This document shows, in pieces, positions 1 through 7,559 of a DNA stretch of 64,000 nucleotides. The notes beneath the pieces are model-generated. The model did not search any database. It saw only the letters and a program-made list of their open reading frames with translations, and was not told the DNA's origin. This stretch comes from Acidobacteriaceae bacterium (lineage in GTDB: Bacteria > Acidobacteriota > Terriglobia > Bryobacterales > Bryobacteraceae), in the NCBI GenBank assembly GCA_019240475.1, contig JAFAYI010000019.1, forward strand, positions 167,754 through 231,753. The letters run 5' to 3'. A program made the translations under genes and the position numbers. Each line of letters begins with the position of its first letter. The stretch's first letter is position 1.

Positions 1-788
1 TCGGGATTGAAATAGGATAGATTCAACAGATTCGAAAGGGTGAACGCGACGGAGTGCGCGCTTCCCTGCTGTGAGTAGTTCCAGATGGGAACCGTGCCAA
101 ATTGCCCGGTTGTGGAGCTGCCGAGCCCTTTATAGGGATCCATCGTGTAGAGATTGAAGCCAAGCTGCAGGGCTGCTGTGCGATCAACATCGGCAAAGCG
201 GACCTTCAAGAGGATCTGAGGATCTCCGGGTGGAACTTCGACACGAAGCAAGTTGACAACCTTACCGAGCGTCGCGGCGATCGCGTTGGCGCGATCGGCG
301 GCGATCGAGTCCTTCACCGTCCCATTCAGGAAGACCGTCCCGTCTCCAAGCGTAAGAGAAACCTTCGGCCCCGCCTCCACAGCCAGCTCTTGCGTCACGG
401 CATCGAGCTTCGTCGAGTTTGCCAGCACGTGCACTTCGTAGGCTTGCCGATTCCCCTTGGCGTCCCAGACCAGCAGGGTGGTATCTCCAGGCGACTTGCC
501 GTTCAGCAGGATCTCTTGGGAGCTTGCCGCAGCAGCTTCGGCGATATCGCCGCTCGCGATCGAAATCCGCCGGATGCCCGCCGGCTGATCGAGGATCAGC
601 GATTGATTGACAGTTACGGTAAGCGCCGAGTGCCGCATGGGCGCTCCAATGCCTATCGACCCGCCGTTTTCGGGATTAATCGACCCGCCGGCTTCTGGTC
701 TGGCCGGCGAGGAATCTTTGCCCGAGCTCGCGCTGGGGCCTTGCGCGAACAACGCCGCACTCAATACGAAACAGGCAAGGACTCTCAC
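1..788 (-). CDS. cpaC: CpaC-type secretin of the Tad/Flp pilus, N-terminal part
   Basis: The reading frame begins with GTG at 788 and stays open to the left edge, so only about 262 residues are visible. The N-terminus (MRVLACFVLSAALFAQ) is a signal peptide. It is followed by the pilus-secretin N-domain typical of CpaC/RcpA (a region around LTVTVNQSLILDQPAGIRR), a BON-like stretch around VFLNGTVKDSIAADRA, and the beginning of the secretin part (QILLKVRFADVDR). CpaC forms the outer-membrane pore through which the Flp pilus is extruded. The start codon overlaps the cpaB stop as GTGA, which fixes the start and indicates translational coupling. The main secretin domain lies outside the window. Family assignment rests on these motifs and on the cpaB neighbour. 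Confidence 0.85.
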   Translation of the reverse strand, partial: MRVLACFVLSAALFAQGPSASSGKDSSPARPEAGGSINPENGGSIGIGAPMRHSALTVTVNQSLILDQPAGIRRISIASGDIAEAAAASSQEILLNGKSPGDTTLLVWDAKGNRQAYEVHVLANSTKLDAVTQELAVEAGPKVSLTLGDGTVFLNGTVKDSIAADRANAIAATLGKVVNLLRVEVPPGDPQILLKVRFADVDRTAALQLGFNLYTMDPYKGLGSSTTGQFGTVPIWNYSQQGSAHSVAFTLSNLLNLSYFNP

Positions 789-1660
789 TGGTTCTTCTCC
801 TGTCGGAGCTCGAAAACCTGTTCGCTCTTCTTGGTCCCACTAAACACCTCGATGGTCGCGACCGGGGGCGGGTCATGATGAACCGGCGGTAGGATGACAG
901 GCCGCGGCGTCGGCGGCCGGAAAAGGACCGGCACAGGACGTCCCGATTGCCCGAAGAGTCCCGCGATCGAAGTGCCATGAGTGGGTTGTTCCCGAGTGTC
1001 CAGAGGATTCCTCAACACGAGCTGGACCTTCGTCTCGCTACTTGCCAGATTCAGGATTTCGGCCTGATCCGGAGTGACTAACAAATTCACAACTTGCGCA
1101 GACTCGGGCTTGCCTTCGACACTTTTTTCGATTTTTTGTCCGGCGGAGAGCACTTCGATGTTCTGCAGAACAGTCCTGCATAGAGTTCCGGTCCAGTTTT
1201 GGTCGTTTCCGGGAGCGTTGCCCGCAATTAGTACGTCGACGCGCATACCGGGTAACACAAAACCCGCAAGGCCTACGACTTCATTTACGCGTAGGGCAAC
1301 GGCTCGCATGCCGACGGGGATGGTGGACGCCAGTCCGGCGCCCGCGCCTTTGCTGGCGAGCCTGCGATCCAGAATGGGTTCGTTCTGATATATGGTCGCG
1401 ATCACTCCGCGGCCAATAGCATCTTGAGGCGACTTGACGGCCTGGTCGGGAATGGGGGCGCCCCACGGCACTTGCGCAAGGTCGTAATCGTGGATAAGCG
1501 CGCCGACTTGCAATTCGTGCGCCGCGACGACCAGCCTATTGGCCGGCGCCGGACGCCCTGGCGCTTGCACGCGCAGAATGATCAGCCGGTATACCAGGAA
1601 ACTGGTCAGCCCGGCAACGAGCAGCGCAAACGCAAATACAGAGATGAGACGGCGGTTCAT
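785..1660 (-). CDS. cpaB: Flp pilus assembly protein CpaB (RcpC)
   Basis: 291 residues. A membrane segment lies at about residues 6-28 (LISVFAFALLVAGLTSFLVY). It is followed by an SAF-type domain, with the pattern LVVAAHELQVGALIHDYDL then GRGVIATIYQNEPIL, and a C-terminal RcpC/CpaB domain (RVNEVVGLAGFVLPGMRVDVL). The family acts in the periplasm at the Tad secretin and is needed for pilus extrusion. Length is normal. It lies between flp (upstream) and cpaC (downstream, overlapping by 4 bases), the standard flp-cpaB-cpaC order. The C-terminal 60 residues are proline-rich and probably disordered. Confidence 0.9.
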   Translation of the reverse strand: MNRRLISVFAFALLVAGLTSFLVYRLIILRVQAPGRPAPANRLVVAAHELQVGALIHDYDLAQVPWGAPIPDQAVKSPQDAIGRGVIATIYQNEPILDRRLASKGAGAGLASTIPVGMRAVALRVNEVVGLAGFVLPGMRVDVLIAGNAPGNDQNWTGTLCRTVLQNIEVLSAGQKIEKSVEGKPESAQVVNLLVTPDQAEILNLASSETKVQLVLRNPLDTREQPTHGTSIAGLFGQSGRPVPVLFRPPTPRPVILPPVHHDPPPVATIEVFSGTKKSEQVFELRQEKNQ

Positions 1661-1751
1661 TATCCTTTCACTAAACTTTCTGGAAGAACAAGCGCCGACT
1701 GTTCCTTCCGGGCTTGCTCGACCGTAACAACGAGTTACAAAATAGAGTCGG

Positions 1752-1789
1752 GAGAGCCGCGCAAGCGCGCGGCTGCGGGCGCGGCTCTC
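1752..1789 (-). terminator. Strong hairpin between flp and cpaB (attenuator or terminator)
   Basis: A perfect 11-bp inverted repeat (1752-1762 pairs with 1779-1789, 16-base loop, very GC-rich) lies between the pilin stop and cpaB. Read on the minus strand, a short T run (TTTT near 1742-1738) follows about 10 bases past the stem, so it is not a textbook terminator. Such hairpins after a pilin gene commonly leave the short pilin mRNA far more abundant than the downstream assembly genes; that role is inferred here. Confidence 0.6.
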
Positions 1790-1813
1790 TAAAACTCCGG
1801 TTTTCGCTCCTTC

Positions 1814-2002
1814 TTAGGAAGCGGAGGTAGCAGCACTGGACAGGGTGTTGCTAATGGTGTCCCACAACTTATTGAGGCTGCTGCTGGTGCTGGTCAGCAC
1901 GGTCACGGCAGCGAGCGCAATGAAGGCGAGCAGCAGAGAATATTCCACCAAATCTTGCCCGTCCTCCTCCCGCCAGAATGCGTTGAGAACTGAAGTGCTC
2001 AT
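1814..2002 (-). CDS. flp: Flp family type IVb pilin
   Basis: 62 residues, the size of Flp pilins. It has a short leader ending in Gly, then QDLVEYSLLLAFIALAAV: the cleavage Gly is followed by Glu at +5 and Tyr at +6, the Flp signature read by the CpaA peptidase, and one hydrophobic helix. The tail is Ser/Thr-rich. It is the structural subunit of the Tad pilus. Its ATG overlaps the stop of the upstream membrane protein (ATGA at 1999-2002). A strong hairpin follows the gene. Confidence 0.93.
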   Translation of the reverse strand: MSTSVLNAFWREEDGQDLVEYSLLLAFIALAAVTVLTSTSSSLNKLWDTISNTLSSAATSAS

Positions 2003-3711
2003 AAGCTTCTCCTTTCGTAAATTATGAATTCTGAGTTAGAGCCTCGCCGGGGTGTCGTGAGGACTTCGGACTCATTCCCTCCGTCGTGAGAAACGGGTGA
2101 AAGTCGTGCAGAATCGGCAGTAAGGGTCCGGCCACCGGCTACGCTTGGGCGAACCGCAAAAACGATCACACTACCGTTGTCGAAAATTGTTCGCCACTGG
2201 GCCGATCGTTTAAGAACCGCTGCCAATGGAGCTTCCGGCTTGATTACGACTGTGTCGACTCCGAAGCGCCGGAGATCGGTTTCCCAGTTGTATCCCGCAT
2301 TTAGTATTCCGAGATAGGTGTTCACGACGAAATCGCATCCGTAAAAATCACTTCTGCCATCCATGAACACTCTGGTATCCGGGTAGAAGCGATAGATCAT
2401 GTAATCGCTCCACTGGTCGTAGGTAAAAATTCGAGACTTCGAAACCGCGGCCAACGAAGGCACAGACTCGATGGGAAATTGTTTGGAGTCAAATTGCGCG
2501 GCAAAGCTGGGGCGGCCCGATGTAAAGAGAACGGCAATCGCTAAGACCGCTCCGACAGAAATGACGTGGAATCGCTTAATGCGTTCAAAACTTCGCAGAT
2601 CGCTGCAAGCTTCGGCAATCGTTCCGGCGAAGCTGGCCAGGCGCTCATTCCATCGCGCCCGCCCGAGAACGCTGCGCAGCATGCAGGCGGCCCATGGGCT
2701 GGCAACGAGCAGAAACAGCGGTATGTTCCGGCCGTACATAAGAGCCAAGTGGCCGAATAATAGGATCAGGAACGCCGGTGTAAATTTGCGGCGCTCGAAG
2801 CACCACCACGCCGCCCCAATCCCCATTAACAACATGAATTCGAAAAAGATCGCACCGCCGTGGTGAAAGCTGACCGATTGAAACTCAGAGATGTGGTCCA
2901 GGAGAGAAGAATCTCTCAGATACGAAAGAATGTGCCGATGCAGGTTCCAACCGTAAGGGTTGATAAACGTCACGAGCGCGCACGCGCTTGCGCAAAACAA
3001 GTACGGCTTGGCTCTGTTAATGATGTGCCGCCAAGTGCATTTCTCGGCAATCGCGACACAGATTACTCCTAACCCGGCTGTCGATACGATAACGAGGGCG
3101 AGAAAAAAGCCGCCATGTAGATTAGTCCAGCAGAGCGTCAGTAGCGGCAACCAGCCGAGCGATTTCACTCGCCCGCGCTCGGCCGATACCAAGGCGTGGA
3201 GAAAGGCTATCACGAATATCCAAGAGACCAGGTGAGGCCGGGCAAGCCAGTGAATGGTAGAGCCGCAGACCGCGGCTAGGGTGAATAGCAGGCTCAGAAC
3301 ATCGTGCCCGCAGCAACGGCGAATCAACTGAAACAACAAAACCGAGACAGCGCATAACACCAGGGCATTGATAAACGCCACGCCCGCCAAGCCCCAGAAT
3401 CGATGTATGACGGCAAATAAGACATCCCAGCCCCACTCCCATGCGAACCACGCTTCGTGCGGCTTAGTGAAGGAGAACAGGTCGGTCTTTGGCACAGCGC
3501 CATGTTCAAGAATCCACTGGCCCGTCCGGATGTGCCACCCCGTGTCCCCATCCGTCAGCAGACGCTTCGTCCCAGAGAGGAAGGCAAAAAGCAGGAAAGC
3601 CGGAAGAATAAAAGCGAAGTCGATCAAAGATGGAAACAGGCGTATACACCACTGCGCATCAACGCTATAGGTGGGTTCCCATGTCTGAGCTGGCGCCTGC
3701 ATATATTCCAC
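1999..3711 (-). CDS. Large multi-pass membrane protein, function unknown
   Basis: 570 residues with about ten hydrophobic segments between residues 30 and 400, then a C-terminal soluble part of about 170 residues. An early loop carries LTDGDTGWHIRTGQWIL, and the soluble part has RIFTYDQWSDYMIYRF and RVFMDGRSDFYG. This layout resembles polyprenol-linked glycosyltransferase-like membrane proteins (GT39/PMT-like), but I see no decisive catalytic motif. It is translationally coupled to flp by a 4-base overlap, so a role in pilin modification or export is possible but inferred only from position. Confidence 0.6.
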   Translation of the reverse strand: MEYMQAPAQTWEPTYSVDAQWCIRLFPSLIDFAFILPAFLLFAFLSGTKRLLTDGDTGWHIRTGQWILEHGAVPKTDLFSFTKPHEAWFAWEWGWDVLFAVIHRFWGLAGVAFINALVLCAVSVLLFQLIRRCCGHDVLSLLFTLAAVCGSTIHWLARPHLVSWIFVIAFLHALVSAERGRVKSLGWLPLLTLCWTNLHGGFFLALVIVSTAGLGVICVAIAEKCTWRHIINRAKPYLFCASACALVTFINPYGWNLHRHILSYLRDSSLLDHISEFQSVSFHHGGAIFFEFMLLMGIGAAWWCFERRKFTPAFLILLFGHLALMYGRNIPLFLLVASPWAACMLRSVLGRARWNERLASFAGTIAEACSDLRSFERIKRFHVISVGAVLAIAVLFTSGRPSFAAQFDSKQFPIESVPSLAAVSKSRIFTYDQWSDYMIYRFYPDTRVFMDGRSDFYGCDFVVNTYLGILNAGYNWETDLRRFGVDTVVIKPEAPLAAVLKRSAQWRTIFDNGSVIVFAVRPSVAGGRTLTADSARLSPVSHDGGNESEVLTTPRRGSNSEFIIYERRSL

Positions 3712-3819
3712 TTGTTACTAAGTACTGTCTACGCTTTCTAATCGGTTGTATGGCCAAATTTCATTAGGTGGCATTTCCATCCATGCGGAAGATACCCCAA
3801 AACTTTTCATCTAAAAACC

Positions 3820-4365
3820 TCAAACCACAGCCGTTATGATTTTGGAGCCCAAGCCGAGAAAAACCATCGCGCCGAGAGCGATCACGGCCCCGTGAGGCAT
3901 CCGTAAGGCTTCCGCGTGGCGGATATCCAGACTCGCGTGTCTTTCCGCGGGCAGCCGAGCGTGCAGCAAATCACTGGCGATCAAGCCAAGATTCAGCATG
4001 GTCTGGTTCAGGCGCCGTCGCAATAGCACATACAAAAGAGATACGAGACCGCCCAATAAGGCCGTGCATAGAAATATGCCCAACCAGTTCCAGGGCCCTA
4101 CGATGGCGCCGACCGCAGCCATCAGTTTCACATCTCCCGCGCCCATACCCCGCACCAAATAGAGCGGTACATAAATGAGCAAGGAACATCCCATGCCGAG
4201 TAGCGCAAAGGTGAACCCGTGCAGCGCGAAAAGCAAAATGTTCGCAGCTAATCCGGCAGTGATAGCTCCTAAGTTCAGCCAATTAGGAATACGCCGGTAA
4301 CGGAGATCGAATAAGCCGGCCGCAATAACCGTTGAGATTAAGACGAGCTTCAGCGGCAACGGCAT
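3820..4365 (-). CDS. cpaA: Prepilin peptidase, A24 family (CpaA/TadV)
   Basis: 181 residues, the short form without a methylation domain, as in Tad systems. Hydrophobic throughout, with the two aspartyl-protease sites of the A24 family: an Asp in FDLRYRRIPN near residue 20, and the GxGD site in GMGAGDVKLM near residue 75. It cleaves the leader of Flp-type pilins at the inner membrane, and the flp substrate lies 1.8 kb downstream. A 13-base gap separates it from the DUF192 gene upstream, suggesting co-transcription. Confidence 0.88.
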   Translation of the reverse strand: MPLPLKLVLISTVIAAGLFDLRYRRIPNWLNLGAITAGLAANILLFALHGFTFALLGMGCSLLIYVPLYLVRGMGAGDVKLMAAVGAIVGPWNWLGIFLCTALLGGLVSLLYVLLRRRLNQTMLNLGLIASDLLHARLPAERHASLDIRHAEALRMPHGAVIALGAMVFLGLGSKIITAVV

Positions 4366-4378
4366 ATCGGATTCATCC

Positions 4379-4786
4379 TCATCGGCTGGATGTTGCGCAT
4401 GCTCCGGGATCGGAAGCTTCGAAACTCAACCGATCGCCAACCGTAGTGCCGGTGCGATGAGCGGTTCCCGCTTCAACTTCAAGGACCGACGCTGCCGCTA
4501 GACAGAGCGAAATGCGCCAGGGCGGCAGGTCGTTGCTAAGTTTCCTCACTTGATGATGCCGATCTAGGAAAATCGCATCGATCGGCATCTTCATGCCGAA
4601 GGTGTGTATCGCTTCACACGGCGAGATCCATAGCCCCGCGCCTTTCAAAAGACCGCCAATGCCGAGTAGTCCCTGCCGTCGGGCAGCGCTGGTCCCCGCT
4701 ATCCTAACCCGTTCCGCTAACGTCGACTTGCGATCTAAATTGACCACGACGTACTCGCGGGGTGTTGCTATCGGGCCGGTACCCAT
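4379..4786 (-). CDS. DUF192 family protein
   Basis: 135 residues matching DUF192 in length and pattern: VVVNLDRKSTLAERVRIA, then RRQGLLGIGGLL, GLWISPCEAIHTFGMKMPID and AIFLDRHHQVRKL. The conserved IHTFGM.MPID core is intact. The biochemical role of the family is not established. It is often found beside Tad pilus and TadE genes, and here it sits just upstream of cpaA. A hairpin begins 5 bases upstream of the ATG, where the ribosome binding site should be, so the start or its regulation is uncertain. Confidence 0.8.
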   Translation of the reverse strand: MGTGPIATPREYVVVNLDRKSTLAERVRIAGTSAARRQGLLGIGGLLKGAGLWISPCEAIHTFGMKMPIDAIFLDRHHQVRKLSNDLPPWRISLCLAAASVLEVEAGTAHRTGTTVGDRLSFEASDPGACATSSR

Positions 4787-4790
4787 TTAT

Positions 4791-4826
4791 CACCATCCTC
4801 TCGAGCGCGTTCTCGAAGTGATGGTG
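4791..4826 (-). other. Hairpin over the 5' leader of the DUF192 gene
   Basis: Two nested inverted repeats: an outer CACCATC/GATGGTG (4791-4797 with 4820-4826) and an inner TCGAG/CTCGA (4801-4805 with 4812-4816), with a 6-base loop and a 3x3 internal loop. It ends 5 bases before the DUF192 ATG, downstream of fumC. There is no T tract, so it is not a clear terminator; it could mask the ribosome binding site. Confidence 0.45.
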
Positions 4827-4862
4827 TGACACAGGAGTTGAAAGTCTCAGGGCCAGAGAGAG

Positions 4863-6254
4863 TTAGGGATGAGTCATCTCTTCGGGCTTAACGCGCGCAT
4901 CGAATTCTTCTCCTGTTAAGTACCCGAGTTTCAGGGCCGCATCGCGCAAACTGGAGCCATCATGATGCGCGATGTGTGCGATTTTAGCCGCTTTGTCATA
5001 ACCCACGATGGGACTTAAAGCCGTGACTAGCATCAGGGAAGTCTGGACGTACTTATCGATCTGAGCACGATTTACTTCTATTCCCCTCGCGCAATGTTCG
5101 GTAAAGCTGTGGCAAGCGTCGCCGAGCAGGCGCACGGAATGCAGGAAGTTATAAATAATGACCGGTTTGAAAACGTTCAGCTCGAAATTGCCCTGCGACC
5201 CGGCAAACCCAATGACGGCATCGTTTCCCATCACTTGAACGGCGACCATGGTCATGGCCTCGCACTGGGTGGGGTTGACTTTGCCCGGCATGATCGAAGA
5301 ACCTGGTTCATTCTCAGGCAGGATTAATTCACCGAGGCCGCAGCGGGGCCCGGAGGCGAGCCAGCGAATATCGTTGGCAATTTTCATGAGCGAAGCGGCT
5401 AAGGTGCGTAGCGCGCCGCTCGCTGCCACGAGTTCATCGTGAGCCGATAGCGCCGCGAACTTATTGGGATGCGAACGGAACGGAAGGCCCGTGATTTCCG
5501 CGATCTTCGCGGCCGCGCGCTCGGCAAATTCAGGATGAGCGTTCAGGCCGGTGCCGACCGCAGTGCCGCCAATTGCCAGTTCATAGAGACCGCCGAGAGC
5601 TGCCCGCAGACGCGCAATGTCTCTATCGAGCAGGACAACCCACCCGGAGATCTCCTGGCCAAGTGTCAGGGGGGTGGCGTCCTGCAGGTGCGTGCGTCCG
5701 ATCTTTACGATGCCGGCGAAGGCGCGCGCCTTTTCATCGAGGGCGTCGCGCAGTTCCTGAACCGAGGGAATCAGTTCACGTTCCACCTCCTCGGCGGCGG
5801 CCATGTGCATGGCGGTTGGAAACGTGTCGTTCGAGGATTGCGACAGATTGACGTGATCGTTGGGATGGATCGGCTTCTTGCTGCCCACCTCGCCGCCCGC
5901 AAGCTGGATCGCCCGATTCGAGATCACCTCATTAGCATTCATATTGGTTTGGGTGCCGCTTCCGGTCTGCCAGATGCGCAATGGAAAATGGCCATTGAGC
6001 TCGCCTTCGATCACCTCGTCGGCGGCCTGTACGATCAAACGGGTCTTCTCCTCGTCGAGTTTTCCCAGGTCGCGATTCACCAGGGCGGCCGCTTTCTTCA
6101 ACACGCCGAACGCCCGGATGAGTTCCGGCGGCATCTTATCTTCGCCGATATCGAAGTGGATCAGAGACCGCTGAGTCTGCGCGCCCCAATACCGGTCCGC
6201 AGGGACTTCGATTTTCCCCATGCTGTCGGATTCGGTGCGGGTGGGACGGTCCAT
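4863..6254 (-). CDS. fumC: Class II fumarate hydratase
   Basis: 463 residues, normal for FumC. It catalyses the reversible hydration of fumarate to L-malate in the TCA cycle, in the cytoplasm. The sequence begins [20 protein letters not shown], contains [14 protein letters not shown] near residue 105, [14 protein letters not shown] near 135, the catalytic-loop signature [15 protein letters not shown] near 318, and ends with the expected [10 protein letters not shown]. The class II enzyme has no iron-sulfur cluster. It is divergent from the hydrogenase operon with 217 bases between, so promoters for both probably lie there. Confidence 0.97.
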   Translation of the reverse strand: MDRPTRTESDSMGKIEVPADRYWGAQTQRSLIHFDIGEDKMPPELIRAFGVLKKAAALVNRDLGKLDEEKTRLIVQAADEVIEGELNGHFPLRIWQTGSGTQTNMNANEVISNRAIQLAGGEVGSKKPIHPNDHVNLSQSSNDTFPTAMHMAAAEEVERELIPSVQELRDALDEKARAFAGIVKIGRTHLQDATPLTLGQEISGWVVLLDRDIARLRAALGGLYELAIGGTAVGTGLNAHPEFAERAAAKIAEITGLPFRSHPNKFAALSAHDELVAASGALRTLAASLMKIANDIRWLASGPRCGLGELILPENEPGSSIMPGKVNPTQCEAMTMVAVQVMGNDAVIGFAGSQGNFELNVFKPVIIYNFLHSVRLLGDACHSFTEHCARGIEVNRAQIDKYVQTSLMLVTALSPIVGYDKAAKIAHIAHHDGSSLRDAALKLGYLTGEEFDARVKPEEMTHP

Positions 6255-6471
6255 GACCTTTATTGTGTACTGGCCCGGTCCTTGTCTCCCTGCCGGGGAA
6301 TCCCCGATGCCTCGCTAGTGGGTTCCCTTCGTTAGGAAACCGGGCGCTCCCGCTTCGACGCGACGCTTCAATTTGTCTTGATAGAGAAGGCGGAACCGCA
6401 ACGCGCGCGATCGCGCCACGTTCTCGGTCGTGGCCGGTTCCCCCTGTTTTGAAGCTGAAAGGTGACCGCCT
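6255..6471. promoter_or_regulatory. Divergent intergenic region, fumC / hydrogenase operon
   Basis: 217 bases without a gene between two divergent start codons. It must carry the promoter of the 15-gene hydrogenase unit and probably that of fumC. A Shine-Dalgarno GAAAGGTGA lies about 6 bases before the hydrogenase ATG at 6472. I could not identify a convincing -35/-10 pair or a named operator. Confidence 0.5.
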
Positions 6472-7533
6472 ATGGCAGAGAACGTTCCTTACGGCCGATC
6501 GACTCAGCGGCCTTCTCCCGTTTCAGACATTCACATCGTCTGGATGACCACCGGCCTGAGTTGCGATGGCGATTCGGTTTCCATCACCGCGGCCACGCTT
6601 CCAAGCCTTGAAGACGTAGTGCTGGGCGCGATACCCGGCCTGCCCAAGGTGCATCTCCACAATCCCGTGCTCGCCTACGAGGTGGGCGACGACTTCATGA
6701 AGTACTGGCATCAAGCGGCCGAAGGCAAGCTCGATCCCTTCGTGCTGGTGATGGAAGGCTCCATTCCCAACGAGAGCATCAAGCGCGAGGGCTATTGGGC
6801 CGCGATGGGCACCGATGCGCTGACGGGCCAGCCTATCACGACCAACGAATGGATCGACCGCCTGGCGCCCAAAGCTCTGGCCGTAATCGGGGCGGGCACC
6901 TGCGCGACAAACGGCGGTATTCATGCAATGGCCGGCAACCCCACCGGCTGCATGGGCCTGCAGGATTATCTCGGACGCAATTGGAAATCGAAGGCGGGCT
7001 TGCCGATCGTCAACGTGCCGGGCTGCCCCGTACAGCCTGACAATTTTATGGAGACTCTGCTCTACCTGCTCTATCAGGTTGCGGGTCTTGCTCCCATGAT
7101 TCCGCTCGACAAGGAGAACCGGCCGGAGTGGCTGTTCGGCAAGACCGTTCATGAAGGCTGCGATCGCGCCGGCTACTACGAGCAAGGCGACTTCGCGGAC
7201 GAATACGGATCGCCGAAATGTATTGTGAAGCTCGGCTGCTGGGGTCCGGTGGTGAACTGCAATGTGCCGAAGCGCGGGTGGATGGATGGAATCGGAGGCT
7301 GCCCGAACGTAGGCGGCATTTGCATCGGCTGCACCATGCCGGGGTTCCCCGACAAGTTCATGCCCTTCATGGATGAGCCGCCCGGGGCGCGCATATCGGC
7401 GGGAACCATAGGCGTCTATGGCCATGCCATACGGGCCTTGCGCTCCATCACTAATCACACGGTGAACAAAGAACCCAAGTGGAGACATCCGGGAAGGCTG
7501 CTCACAACCGGCTACCATCCCAGGGCTTATTAG
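6472..7533 (+). CDS. hhyS: [NiFe] hydrogenase small subunit, group 1h (actinobacterial type)
   Basis: 353 residues. It carries the Fe-S clusters that pass electrons away from the active site. The proximal-cluster motif is LSCDGD (Cys31, Asp34): the usual second Cys of CxxC is Asp, as structurally described for the group 1h enzyme of Ralstonia eutropha. Further cluster ligands sit in GAGTCATNGG, NPTGCMGL, VPGCPVQPDNF and a Cys-rich C-terminus (LGCWGPVVNC, GGCPNVGGICIGCTMPG). There is no twin-arginine signal peptide, as is usual for 1h. It is the first gene of the unit, with a good ribosome binding site; the large subunit starts 26 bases after its stop. The family oxidises H2 at very low (atmospheric) concentration; that activity is inferred for this protein. 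Confidence 0.96.
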   Translation: MAENVPYGRSTQRPSPVSDIHIVWMTTGLSCDGDSVSITAATLPSLEDVVLGAIPGLPKVHLHNPVLAYEVGDDFMKYWHQAAEGKLDPFVLVMEGSIPNESIKREGYWAAMGTDALTGQPITTNEWIDRLAPKALAVIGAGTCATNGGIHAMAGNPTGCMGLQDYLGRNWKSKAGLPIVNVPGCPVQPDNFMETLLYLLYQVAGLAPMIPLDKENRPEWLFGKTVHEGCDRAGYYEQGDFADEYGSPKCIVKLGCWGPVVNCNVPKRGWMDGIGGCPNVGGICIGCTMPGFPDKFMPFMDEPPGARISAGTIGVYGHAIRALRSITNHTVNKEPKWRHPGRLLTTGYHPRAY

Positions 7534-7559
7534 GCGAAGCGATCAGCACAGGAGCACAT

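Noticed and set aside
102..878. Plus-strand open frame of 258 codons
   Set aside because: Antisense to cpaC and the cpaB 3' end, which have clear motifs and a coupled start; the plus-strand product has no recognisable pattern.
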